This document shows positions 37,285 through 48,965 of a DNA stretch of 64,000 nt, in pieces. Origin of the DNA: Eudromia elegans (lineage: Eukaryota; Chordata; Aves; Tinamiformes; Tinamidae); assembly GCA_003342815.1 (NCBI GenBank), contig PTEX01000011.1:3178802-3242801 (forward strand). The letters run 5' to 3'. A program made the translations under genes and the position numbers. The notes under the pieces are model-generated. The model searched no databases and was not told the origin of the DNA. It worked only from the letters and a program-made list of their open reading frames with translations. Positions within the stretch are counted from its first letter, which is position 1. Each line of letters opens with the position of its first letter.

Positions 37285-37560
37285 AGGCGCACGTTTTCAA
37301 GTGGCCCGTTTTGCGGAAGGGCGCAGAAACCCCAGCTTCCCAAACCGGCTGCCAAGGCCTACGTGTCGGATGCGATCCCGAAAGCGGGTCAGGTCAGAAG
37401 GGTGGCCGAGGGGCGCCGAGGACCGGCAGCCGCGCGGGACGGCCCCCGTGCCCATCTACACCCCGGGCAGGACAGCGCCCTTGGGCAATGCGCGACTCGA
37501 GGGAGGGCACAGAGACCTCGGGGTCTCCTTCCTTTTCACGGCGCAACGTCTCTCATCCTA
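37285..37560. promoter_or_regulatory. orphan CpG-rich patch
   Basis: About 29 CpGs lie between 37287 and 37550, including CCGCGCGG and GGCGCCG words. Three overlapping plus-strand frames (90-127 codons) cross it in different phases, which argues against any one being real coding sequence. It lies about 0.4 kb from the octamer cluster, so the pair could be an enhancer and a non-coding promoter. Confidence 0.45.
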
Positions 37561-38635
37561 TTTCATATATCCTTAACAGCATGTTATCATACTGTATGTA
37601 TTTTAAGGGAGCACTGTGGCAAAACTTGCTATTGATCATTGCTTAAATTGTCTGAGCAATTCCCTCTAAGACTTATGGAAGAAGTTAAACATCTTTTCTG
37701 CAGAATATCCTTTTATTTTTCCACCTCACTGCTTTTGCTCACTGCAAGGTGTGTATACATCTAGCCTCGTAATGTCTTAGAACCTTTGAACTATTTTACA
37801 AGTTTTTGATCCATACTGGGACATAGGAATGACAGGAATTTAACATATATACATATATGCCTAGACAAGTAATAATCCTAAATCAGCTAGTAAATTAATA
37901 TTTGGTATGCCCTAGAAACAGAGGTTTGGAAAGAGAAACAGTGTTTAAGAATTTCTCATGTACATAAACTTGCCATTTTACATAACTAAATTCAACTTAC
38001 AAAGTCCATATCAGCAAATATGGATTGAGAGCTTGGAGAAAATAATGGCTTACCTCAGGAACTCCCAATTACAAAACTGGAGTAAAAAATAAGCTGCTTA
38101 AATTTAATAACGAGGCATTTTAGCTGTGGCTTTGGTTCAGCATTCCTGATCTGCACTAAACCGCCTCAGCCACCCCAGAGCCCGGGCGCAGGGCTGCCGG
38201 CCCTGCCTGTGCCCCATCGCTACAGGGCATCGCGCGCATCAGGAACGTCGGAACATTATCCTCTAGCAAAAAACACTAATAAAGTGAACAATTAAATCAA
38301 AGACACATTCGCAGCAAGTTAAGGAAAGGTGTTTTGAGCAAGTGTGGCTCTTTTTCTTGCAACAGATTTGCTCAAGTAAATAACCTGCGAGTTACCTCCT
38401 AACGCATCTAGTTATAGCATTAAATAAAGTACTTGATCATCTCCCAGGGTAATAAACCTAGCAGTATGGAAGAAAAAGTCTCCATGGGATTAAGGGAGAG
38501 TTAAAACATTTCAAATATGCAATTAAAGACATTCTAGCGTGCCTGCGATCTCTGCTCTGGTTTCCTATTCATAAAGGAGGAGAACTGGCTCAGACATCCT
38601 AGGCTAAGACAAGGAAGTATGCAAAACCGAGCAGT
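37561..38635. other. AT-rich non-coding DNA
   Basis: No gene or repeat of note. A small GC-richer spot lies at 38160-38245. Confidence 0.5.
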
Positions 38636-38775
38636 CTCCGTGCCAGCTCTTGCTAATCCTTTTCAGTATGGTTTGCTGCTAATTTGTCACGGCACATATT
38701 TGCCTTATGTCTAATTAACATCAAATTGCAAACTGCTATTTGCTAACAATTTGTTGCATCAATCTGCTTGAAAAT
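38636..38775. promoter_or_regulatory. candidate conserved non-coding block
   Basis: The block has TAATTA at 38712-38717 plus GCTAATTTG, GCTAACAATTTG and GCAAAC words within 140 bp. It is complex, repeat-free and AT-rich, like homeodomain/SOX enhancers. Conservation is untested. Confidence 0.3.
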
Positions 38776-40605
38776 CTATAGTTTAGAACTGGATTGCAGC
38801 TTATTCTGTCTATCAAAATTTCATTTCATACACGTTGCAGCAAACCATTTCCCTCCAAAAAAGATCGTGATGTTCTATTATATACAGAGGTCTACATTCA
38901 AAAAAGAGCTATACAAAGTGATACATTCTTCTCCGTTGTTTTATGCTCTGTTTTTACTTTATTATAGCCTGTTTACATAAGGAATTAAAGGACAGAACGC
39001 TCCTTGCTCTGAGCCAAATCTAGCTGAAATTGTATCACCTTCAGAACAGAGCAGCTGCACACAAAAACACCATCCACTCTTGGCTGGAAGAGCCTCACAA
39101 CGAGAAGTTGTGATCTAGAACCAGTTCTCCCAAGGGACTAAAAGAATCCAGCCAAAGAGGTCACCTGGTTTAGGAGCTGACTAATCTGCTCTCTTCAACA
39201 TCCGTAGTCACTGTAATAAATTAATAGCTAAAAATCATTACTACGTCAAGAAAAGGCTGAACTTGTGCAGCTGTTAGTCACGGCACCTTCAGATTTTTTT
39301 TCCTGTATTCTTCCTTGAATCAGAGGAAAACCTAATACGAATGCCTATTGGTCACAGCTACCCACAATGAGTGGTGAAGAAAAGGGCTAACAACTAGCTG
39401 AAGCAAAGAAAAACGTTCATTTGCAGTGTGACTGATTGACGGCCCTTTATTTGTATGATAAATCACACCAATTTCCTAATCACATTTACCAAGACACTTT
39501 TATCTCCAATACCTGGCCATATGTTTGGGAGTTCGCTATACCTCCCATTTCCTCATGACCAAGAAAACAAAACAGAGAAGCAGAACTTAACCAAGAACCT
39601 CCTGTGAGAGGACACTTCTCCATGTTATCTGTGCACATTGCAAATACAGGGAAAAGGGGCTCCTGCCTTTCCACAGATCATACAACACCACTGTCCGTGA
39701 AAGTAAATAGCATAAATATACACATCAAAGCAAGAATACTGCAGTGTAATTACATTACTGCAACTTTTCCTGGATTTAAGAGTATTAACATACTGTACTG
39801 ATGGATTATGCTTATTTGCCAGTATGTTAATTTCCAAAATTTTATAGAACTTCTCCTTATATGTGGTCTTAATGGACAGTATTTTAGAAACCACATTAAT
39901 TTTTTCCTGTTTTAAAATGACACATAAATATAGTATGGCCTGGGTTTGTGCACGGAAGTGGGAATGCAATCTGGGCAGCTAAGCACCTCTTAATCTTCCA
40001 ATCTGGAGGATAAAATTGAGGCGTTTTCATCTTGGCTGAAGGGAAACCAGTCTGTGTGCCCTGAATTCTCTCCAGGTTTTATGGATGTGGAATCATATCA
40101 GCGTGTCCATTGACAGCCAGAATAGCAGAATATGCTGCAAGATGATCAACTTTTAATGGGAAGTTTGGGAACACTCCTCTTCCCTGGCAGCCTCCCAAAG
40201 CTGGGGTGATTTGGGGTCAGCAGGACTTGCGTACTGTGTCAGCGTGCAGAAGGCCACATTCATCAGCTTTCTTCTCTCCACAACAAATGGAATGCTGCTT
40301 TTCACATCTACCTAAGTTACTCATGGTTCCTCTAAACAAATCCCACAATTTCGAGATGTAACCTTTTTTCTCTTGTGTTAGAATAAGACAGATAGATATC
40401 TCTATAAATTACGATGAAGAAAAAAACAGGGAAACCACATTTGTTCAGTTAAATAAGAAGAAATTGAATAATCACTGTAAAATATCAAAGAAAAAGAGGC
40501 ATTTAAAAGTACTCATCATTGACATAATTAGATCCCCCACCTCTAGGTCAGCTAAGGATGCAGGACTCGTGCCCCGATGATTTGTTCCAAACTTCTCAAC
40601 CAGGT
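38776..40605. other. AT-rich non-coding DNA
   Basis: No gene recognised. Frames at 39486-39969 lack domains. The segment includes a 12-bp inverted repeat at 39784-39831, listed separately. A complex block around 40020-40180 could also be conserved. Confidence 0.5.
39784..39831. repeat. perfect 12-bp inverted repeat, 24-nt spacer
   Basis: ATTAACATACTG (39784-39795) is exactly complementary to CAGTATGTTAAT (39820-39831). Pairing does not extend outward (T against T) or far into the loop, so a canonical microRNA precursor is unlikely. It could be a cruciform, a dimeric protein site or chance. Confidence 0.8.
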
Positions 40606-40609
40606 CGCT

Positions 40610-40795
40610 TCCATTGACAGCTCCCTAACGGTGCCTCTTCCCAGGACCAGGGGAGGCGGCACGCTCCCTGCACAGCCCTGGAGGACCCGGCTCGGCCGTG
40701 GAGGAAGGGCTCGGCACGTTCCCCGCTCCCGCCCGGCAGGGCCTGCGGCCGACATCCGCGCCGGGCTTTCATCGCTCCCGCTCATCCATAGCCAT
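40610..40795. promoter_or_regulatory. small orphan CpG-rich patch
   Basis: GC-rich sequence with a run of CpGs at 40640-40770, including CCGCGCCGGG. Opposing frames of about 80-105 codons carry no recognisable domain. Confidence 0.35.
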
Positions 40796-42714
40796 GGAAC
40801 CAAGGAACGGGAATATCTGTGAACAGATTGAAAGGGTTAGGGCTAACCCACTAATGAGAAGGCAGCGGCATTTAATTACGCGTGTTTCTCAAATTCTTCC
40901 CAATATAAAATTGGGAGAAAGATCTGAATGTCTGTGCAAGCCTTGGATCAAATGGGCTGGATCCAAAAAGAGTTTTGAGATTATCAAACTGCAGTTCTCA
41001 GTTTTCTGTCTTTAATTCACTTATTTTATTTATCAAACTTCTGCCAGCTAAAGACAACTTCAGTAACAGGTTACATAAGAATAATTTAGTAATTAAAGAT
41101 AAATTAGCAATTACTTCAGAAGATATTTCCACTCGGTTACGCTGTCTTTGGCAGAACACGGTTTGAGGTTCCATCGCCATGAGGAGGTTATTATAAACCT
41201 CAGCAGCTGCAGAACAACCTTAATCTGAGCAAACTTAGAGGGTGAAGCTGAAGTTTTCCTGCGTTCTGCTAGAGACAACACATAGGAAGTCACCACACGG
41301 ATAACACGGAAACCAGCTTCCTTCCCTATCCCTTCCCCAACCATCCCAAATACCAGCACTACCATAAGCTGTTTTCTGTATAAACCCAGAATATAGAATG
41401 ACATTTAAACTAGAGCCTCAAGGTGACTGACATACTCTTAAATGCATTTATACTGTTATCTCTGGCCATGTCTGGCATATTCCGTATGCATATTTCATCT
41501 TGCACTTTTGCACCATGTTAGCAAGACACGTTTTGCAACTTCTGAAGTAACTAATCCAAGGGAGTAAGGAGCATCACTGCCGCCAGATAGGCAGCTTCCT
41601 CCTCCAGCAGCTCAGGAGGCGCTGGAGATCTGTGCCCAGAGTCAAGCAATGCCTTGTCAGAGGGATTTGAATACTTCCCATACGCTGCTTAGGAGAAACA
41701 GGCATCCAGCTGAGTGCCTTGACGAAACTGGGAAATACCATGAAAATATTAGGAAAAAATAAATAAAAGCTGGAAGTTATTAATGGGAACGAATCTGCTT
41801 AGAAACTATGTGTATTGACAGTGTGCAAGGCTCAACATATGACTGTACACATTTCAATTCCTGATCCAATATCGCAGTACATTCAGTATACAGGACAATC
41901 TATGGGCTTCTCTCCTGAAATCCTAGAATACTAAAGAACAATATTTATAAACTACATTTTTCTGTAACTTGCTATAGGCCTCTTCCCCATTCTCATCCAG
42001 GTTCTAACGATCACTTCCCTGCTGATCAGCTCTAACATAGGACTGCGAGTACTTTTCTCCTTGTCAACCACCACCAGAAAACTACCCTTGTCCCCCTCGT
42101 TTCTTATACACAGGCACGTCGGCAAAAGAAGACAGCAGCGTAACCTAGCAGGTCTTGCATGGGAATTTACTCCCACGATTATCAGAAAAGATAAAGGGAA
42201 TTTTCAAACATATCCCTGTCTTATAGGGATAAACCTCCACAACACATGGCACGTGTGGGGTTTGCATCCAATAAAAGGAGGCATAAGAAAGTTATTTCTG
42301 CAATGTGAGTAATGAGAGGGGGTGCCTTGAACCCCTGATAGCAGAGGCTGAAGCGTTTTCGTTAGGTGTTTCCCTTTCTTCTTCAGAACAGTGACCCACT
42401 GGCAGAAGCTCGCTGTTGTTACATGACACATCTCTCCTCTCCTACAGAAACGCCCGTGATTTTTTGACCACCGTCTGCTGTTACTGCCTTTCTTTCCCAA
42501 TACAATGCACCAATTTTTAACCTTTTCAGTAACCCAGTGACACCTCTGGGATATTACAGTATTCCTGTCAAAATGCCTGGTCTACAACAATAAACTTTAC
42601 ATTGATGTCTTGCTTTTCAGGAATAATTACACTGTTCCTTAAATGTTAGCCTATTTACTATTTGTGCAAAAAAGATGACAAAAAGATCAATACAACACAA
42701 TTCCCAAACGTGCC
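40796..42714. other. non-coding DNA
   Basis: AT-rich unique DNA without a recognisable gene. It contains a small telomere-like inverted repeat at 40834-40849. Frames at 41111-41404, 41952-42176 and 42204-42500 on the minus strand lack domains. Confidence 0.5.
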
Positions 42715-43220
42715 TCAAAGTCTTTTGCAATGTTAATGGATTAGCGTGCCCACGCGCGCGCGAGATCATTTTGTCCTGATGCTCGGACCTGCACACGATA
42801 CAGAGCCCCGCTTATTAACCCTTAGCCGCGAAGCTCATCTGCTCAAAAAAGTTGCTTTAATCTCCCCATATTTGTCAGGATCCCATTTCTCTCCGCGCGG
42901 CGCCCTGGAATGCTGCCCATCGATCAATAGGTGCATGATGAAGGGACTCGGTCCCGCTACCTGTGACCGGCGGCTATGTTTTCTCAATGATTCTGCAGGA
43001 GTCAAAAACTCAACAAAGCGCATCGCGGCTGCTGGAGAGGGAGCATGCTGCTCGTGTCTGTGACCACTGTATGCAAAGCTTGGCATTAGTCACCGCCAGG
43101 CCGCCTCTGACAGCCCTGAAGTGAGGGAGATTAATGTGAGGCAGGGGCACTTTATTATTGTCATTCTGTTCTTTCACACTCTGCCTCTGACTTTCAATTT
43201 TGTTCCAGAATTAATTGTCT
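42715..43220. promoter_or_regulatory. candidate conserved regulatory block with (CG)5
   Basis: Complex, repeat-free sequence of intermediate GC that keeps many CpGs, including (CG)5 at 42753-42762 and CCGCGCGGCGCC near 42894-42905. These mix with homeodomain-like GGATTAG, TALE-like ATCGATCAATAG, a POU-like TATGCAAAG near 43070 and GAATTAATTG near 43210. The best frames are 105 codons plus and 83 minus, with no recognisable domain. The mixture of retained CpG and developmental motifs is typical of deeply conserved enhancers or poised promoters, and is the most promising regulatory call here by texture. Confidence 0.4.
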
Positions 43221-43500
43221 GCTCCCTACAGTATGACTGATGTAGAAGGATACAAGTAACATAGGCACCTGGTTCTGGCCTTGACAGTCTGACTCGCTGT
43301 TGCGGGATGTATTGTGCACGGCCAAATTCAGGGACAGACGGGCATCTTCCAAAGAAATCAGCCAGCGTTTCCCCCGACTTCAATCAGATTTGACTGTAGA
43401 TTATCCTTCTCTAAGAACAATTTTTTCTTGTAGAGATGCTAACAAAATGCCAGGACCATTATTAAGTACCCCCACATGATACTATTGCTCTGTTTTATGC

Positions 43501-43516
43501 GGCCTCGTACGAGGCC
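43501..43516. repeat. perfect 16-bp palindrome with central GTAC
   Basis: GGCCTCGTACGAGGCC is identical on both strands. It is GC-rich, holds two CpGs and sits in AT-rich sequence. No spacer is present, so it reads as a dimer-binding site or a cruciform seed rather than an RNA hairpin. Confidence 0.9.
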
Positions 43517-44297
43517 TTTCTTTCCAAGCTTTCCTTCTTATGTTTGAAGGTAGTAAATTAGTCATGTAGGAGTGTTAAATTCCTACCCTCTCAGAGTTAA
43601 GCATTGTTGTGAGACCATTATATATAGTATCTTTGACAATAAAAATACATGGCTATGTAAGTCAGGATCATTTGGTATTTACTGCGCTAACAGCTCCAAA
43701 GCAAATTACACACAAAGTAAGACAAATATTTAAAGATCCTGTATCTAATAGAATATCTGACTGTATATCAGACTTAAAATGAACTGCTGTACAGACAGAT
43801 CAAAGAACATCTCTACTAGGGAACTGAGGCTTTGGCTTTCAGGAGGGCAAAAATCATACAGAATCACTCTTCACACGTGAACCACCATCTCTCAGTTTGC
43901 TTTTTCTCAGGTTAACCTCTGATGGTGACAAATGCAAAGCCAGTCCTGCACAACAGCAGAACAAGGAGCTTCACCTCTATCTGTAAATAGTCAGCATCTA
44001 CGGCTAATCAACAGGCATTGCTACAAGACCTACTGGCAATACCACCAACGCTGGAAAATGCTGTTCTGAAAATAGGGCTAACCGTGGTGTATTTGGTAAA
44101 GTCTCAGTTTTTGTGTGCCAGCTACTTACGCTGCCCATTCAACTTTTTGTTGGATTTTATTATATTTGGTCAGACTGGCGATAAACTTTTTACAGCTGTG
44201 CAGCTGAGAAACCATTGCAGGTATACAAAATGTACTAAGCAAACGTACACAGCTAAGCAACACCAAGTGCACCACTGCTTCACGCCACCTAATGCAC

Positions 44298-44317
44298 GGG
44301 GGGGGGGGGGGGGGGGG
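44298..44317 (+). repeat. G20 homopolymer
   Basis: Twenty consecutive Gs follow ATGCAC and precede TTTGAAAGG. Long G runs are rare in vertebrate DNA, can fold into a G-quadruplex on the plus strand, and are prone to length change. The exact length may also be affected by sequencing error. Confidence 0.85.
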
Positions 44318-46352
44318 TTTGAAAGGGTCTCAGAAATTTCATCCCAAATACCCTCTCTGAATAGAACATGCAATAAATTATTGTGGCTTTAACTCATCCG
44401 CTCCTTCGATATGACCGTGGTATTATGTTAAAGGGTACAGAAATATATAATATGCTGAACTGTCTCTATTCTGATACCAGAAGGAAAATTACCACCATTC
44501 AGAGTGAGGATGACCCACACTCATTATATTAATGATTTATCACCATAAGACGTGAAAAATAACTAGTTGCTTTCATGAGAGGAAGCGGTTTTTCCTACTT
44601 GCTCCAGTTTTCCCACACTTCTTGGGCAAGCTGCATTTCAGCTCCTTTGAAAGCCACACAAAGCAACAAGAAATCCTGTCTCTTTAAGAAGGTGAGCAAA
44701 TGTCGTAATATCCTTCAAACCTGACATTAAGTATTCAAATGTTACTTAAGCAAAGTGCGCGCAATTAAATTAATCAATCTTCCCAGCCATGCACCGAACA
44801 GATGTTCAATAAATCCTCCCTGCTTGCAGCGTGGGGGAAAGGAAGTCCACTTTTAGCTGTCCTTCAGTGGTGACATCCCTCAGCCCGTCCTTTCCCGGGC
44901 CTCATGGGCCACTGTCAGGCAGCTCTGCTGTGTTGTTTCTTTATTATAAATAACAACAGACCACCTGGACTACCTGCCGTACCTGGGAGCTGAGGTTTAA
45001 TGATCCTTCAGGCTACATCCTCAGCTCTCTCCTGATCCCAGATAATGGGACTGATGGGAATGGCACAGGAGTGACGGATGGCAGTGACGAATGGCTCCAG
45101 ACAAACATGTGCTGACAACTAGTGAATATGGGGCAGTGTTGCAGAAAGGTCAGCATACAAGTACTTACTTGACTTTCAAAGTTTTTCCATGAAAAAATAC
45201 TCAGATCCCTGTATTTATTACTACCAGATAATGCAGCAAATAGATTTGTACAACACATTACCAGATTATCTCAAATCTGGCAAACAACGCGCGCACCATC
45301 AAGCCCTGTTCTTTAGCAAAATGAGACTGTCTGCAAAGCTAAAACATCTACGTTATATAAACATATCAGGACTTGAGTATTTGCAGTTTGCATTGCTACA
45401 GTTGCCAGCAGCTACAGACATGCCCTCTGTTCTTTAAAGCTGCCTGTTCTGATCAAGTTCCCACCCGGGGCAGAACCAGATCTCACTACTCCCCAGCACC
45501 AGAAAAGGCTACTCTGCAACCCAGTCTTTCTGCCCCATTAGGCAGTGAGGTCCCTCCTCATCAGGAGTTAGAGAGCTCCCTGAAAGCTCCACGATGTAAA
45601 ACTGGCTTGCTTTGAGATACACCTACCAGCACATCTATTTCAGAACCTCAGACTCCACAAATTAAGGGCCAAGGTTGTTCATTATAGCTGCCCAAACCTT
45701 AAACAACAAACTCTGTTGGGTTAAATGATATTATATGATGCATCTCATCACCTTAACTTTTTACATGTTAATATCATCTGTGATCAAATGAGTCGACTGA
45801 CATTCAAATGTAATGGTTAAAATTTCTGCACCACAGATATACAACTTCAACCTTTTGAATGCTGCCATTCCATATATGGACTTTATCCACATTTTAATGA
45901 GGCTTTAAAATCTCCAAGATTAAGCTAGTATTTTATGTAGAACTGCCTGCTTTTTATGATATCCTGACATGTTGTACAACATTTGTGACTATATTGATCC
46001 TTATAAATTCAGCATCTATATATATTCATGAAAAGGGTTCCCCTCCATCTTCAGCACGTGGTATAATCACGGGGGCAGAGGGGGATGCACGGGGAGCAGG
46101 AGAGGTTCCCAGGCAAGCTTTGCCGCAGTAAACAGACAAGTTTAGCAATATTCCACAACTAACAGTGCTTAAAAAATTAAAATAGTGCTCAAAACGCCAA
46201 GGTCCTTCCTTGATTTTTTATCCTATTTCATTCTCCTTCAGCCAGACCTGTTACAAATCCTGCGGGGGCAAGCTGCACTCCTCTCACACCTGGGACAGTT
46301 ATACATCTTCATGCCCTCACCTTTGCCTGACCGCAGAGACAAGCGTTCCTGG

Positions 46353-46372
46353 GCTGCTCCATGCTGCTCCAT
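46353..46372 (+). repeat. 10-bp perfect tandem duplication
   Basis: GCTGCTCCAT occurs twice head to tail (46353-46362, 46363-46372). Minor slippage product. Confidence 0.8.
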
Positions 46373-46406
46373 GCTTTTAATCTGAAACAAATGATTCCAG
46401 CGAGAG

Positions 46407-46486
46407 AAAAAAAAAAAAGCACTATCACCTTGGCAAGGCATCAGGAGTATAAAAAAAGAAAAAAAAAAAAAAGGAAGAAGAAAGGG
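46407..46486 (+). repeat. A-rich and purine-rich runs
   Basis: A12 at 46407-46418, then A7-G-A14 and a GGAAGAAG run at 46451-46486. On the minus strand this is a long polypyrimidine tract, but no convincing exon follows it. Confidence 0.8.
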
Positions 46487-47199
46487 TCTATGGGCAAATT
46501 CATCTTCCATTGCTACAATCAATCTCTCACCTAAAGAAATACACAATAACTAGGCAGGAAAGGGCCAAGATTTATGGCCGGGAAACATCTACACTGACCA
46601 GCACACACCTAGCCTCCGTGGCTCCCTCCTTGCCAGAATGGCTCTTTCGAACAGTTACAATGATATACTGTCTCTCCCTACTGTTTTACAAGTACATTAG
46701 CTTTATTTAATGAGATCTCTGAGTAATTTAACAGATGTATATAGGACATAAGACTAGGAAAACTCTTGCTACTTGAATACTTTTGCCAAGGCATGCTAGG
46801 GGTAGCTAATATCCACTACCACGTTACATCCTTTGAAATACTGTTATTGGAATTTGGGGAAGGTTGTTAAAAATCATTTTAATAGAAATGTTATATTATA
46901 ATCAAATAGAAGAGTGCCATATTCGATATTTGCTTGCATTGAGCCCATAAAAATCAGGATAAATGCAGTTTATATCTTCAAAACTATTTATATATTAAAA
47001 GGCCTGAGAGAAATTCAGAGGCAGAGATAAGTGTATTTGTTAGATCTTCCCCCCTGTTCTTTCCCATAACTTCAACCCCATGCCCCAAGGGAAGAGGCAG
47101 CTCCTCTCATTTCAAAAACATATGCATTTGGCTTGAAAGCACACCATCAGATAGCACAGGAGGCAGTTAAGAGCCTTGTATGCTGAACTTGGATTTTGT

Positions 47200-47480
47200 A
47201 CACAAAATATAGTTAATCCTTACCTTAATACAATAATACTGCTTTCAATTATTACAATCATTCTGCATCAGGGTAAAATGCAATGTTTAAAATGTCTGTG
47301 ACTCTCCAGCAAGCTAAACAACAGGGTCAGCGGAAAAGCCTGCAATAACTTTCAAAATAACCCCAATGAGTTGTCTATAAATAATACGGAGGGGTGGCAG
47401 TTGGAGACTAGCTGTTAAACTATCATTCAAATAATTTTACTTAGTGAAAGAAATAAAGTGGGCATAAACTTTATATATTT
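47200..47480. promoter_or_regulatory. candidate conserved non-coding block
   Basis: Complex AT-rich sequence with CAATTATTAC near 47247, CATTCAAATAATTTTAC near 47424 and a GTTAATCC/TTAATAC pair near 47213-47230. No repeat or frame is present. Inferred from texture. Confidence 0.25.
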
Positions 47481-48589
47481 GGCTATTTTTGTTTGGTTTT
47501 TTTTACAATGGAGCATCTATAAAAATCTATACAGTGCGTTGCTGTTTCCTCATATATTACACTTTTAAACTTGATTAAAAATAGAATATTGCCCCAGATT
47601 CAGTAAATGACTTCAATGAACTACATTAAAAAAAAATTCAACAACCTCAATTCTAGCCAGTGATGAGACCAGTACTAATTGAGTTTAGTGGCATTTTTCT
47701 GTAAATAATATATAGTCTCATTAAAGGAGGTTTATTTTAGTTTGAAAATATATTTCTTCTTTAAATTCTTTTAAGCTGAAGGGGGGAAAAAAAAGGATGA
47801 GAGCAATATTTACTATTCTGGCAAAGCGTTCAATGTCCTTCTGGCTTACAGGATATTGTGTTAACCTTGAATTGGACCATAAAACACAGTTCTAGCACAT
47901 TTATACATAATTACCTATAGAAGACCAGGACATTTACAGCAGGCATGCCACAGCAGATATGTCTCGTATTCAGAGCAGAACCACGTATGTATCTGACCAA
48001 AGTTAAGTACAACTGAACCACATTCTACACGGTATACCATGTTTTATGCAGCAGCAATGGCTCCTTATTTAGAAAGTAGCAAACTTCATTTCGTGAGCTT
48101 AAAATACAGGTATTTCTTTAATAACAGAAAAACACTGGTAAATTTTGAAGAACAACAGTGTCAGTAGTGACCATGTAATATTTTTACTAGAAAATAGGAA
48201 TACACAGAATTCCTGCTGAAATGGAAAAGAGAGGGGGAGAAACAGGAACACCAGCTAAACTAGAACAAATTCATTGCGTGAAATTTCATTTCTTGAGCGC
48301 TATACATCAAGTTGCATTTGTTTAATGAGGTTGACACTAGAAAGATGTATAGAACATGTCAGACACCCAGTACCAGTGCGTTCTGGGAAAAAGATAACAT
48401 CGGAGAATCTGACCACTCGCTTCGTCTTCGAGCCAGGCCTCTCTATCTACTGGTTCTTCGGGGGATTATAAATGAGAGGGCAGAAGGAACAAGGAGCAAA
48501 ATAATGAAAAACACACAAAAAAAGAAAAATTATAACGTTGTAGAGCAAAGTAAAGCCAGATTTATTGACCTCACAACTACATAATCAAG

Positions 48590-48965
48590 AGAAAGTTATC
48601 ACTGCGGAAACTTTTACTAAGCGGAGTGATCTTAAATAACAAGGGAGTGCTATGAAATTTACAGCACTTTTAAGATATGCAAATTGAATGCAAGGTATAG
48701 ACATAAGGGTAATTAATTGTAAATCTAAGAATAATGTTTCTTTGTCAGGGCTGTCTCCATGTTGTGGAATACATTCTAATGTGCCTTAACTCTGAATATT
48801 TCTTAAAGGCTGCTCTAATTATAAGATGCTCAGAATTTCAAAATAGTAGTTATTCTTATCGTTTAATATAGCTGCTGTAAAGTTTCATAACAAAATTTAC
48901 TGATTACATGAAAATATTTTATTTTAATTTTCAAGCATAAAGCACTCCTTTAACAGCCTAGGCAC
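48590..48965. promoter_or_regulatory. candidate conserved non-coding block with octamer
   Basis: A perfect POU octamer ATGCAAAT lies at 48677-48684, followed by a second partial copy (ATGCAAGG). TAATTAATTG starts at 48710 and TAATTA lies at 48816-48821. This POU plus homeodomain combination in repeat-free sequence resembles neural or embryonic enhancers, but no functional data are available. Confidence 0.35.

Larger units (their letters stand above)
43600..47195. other. AT-rich non-coding DNA
   Basis: No gene recognised. It includes the G20 tract (44298-44317), a duplicated GCTGCTCCAT (46353-46372) and purine-rich A runs at 46407-46486. Frames such as 44018-44392 (plus) and 46238-46546 (minus) are products of these low-complexity tracts. 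Confidence 0.5.
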
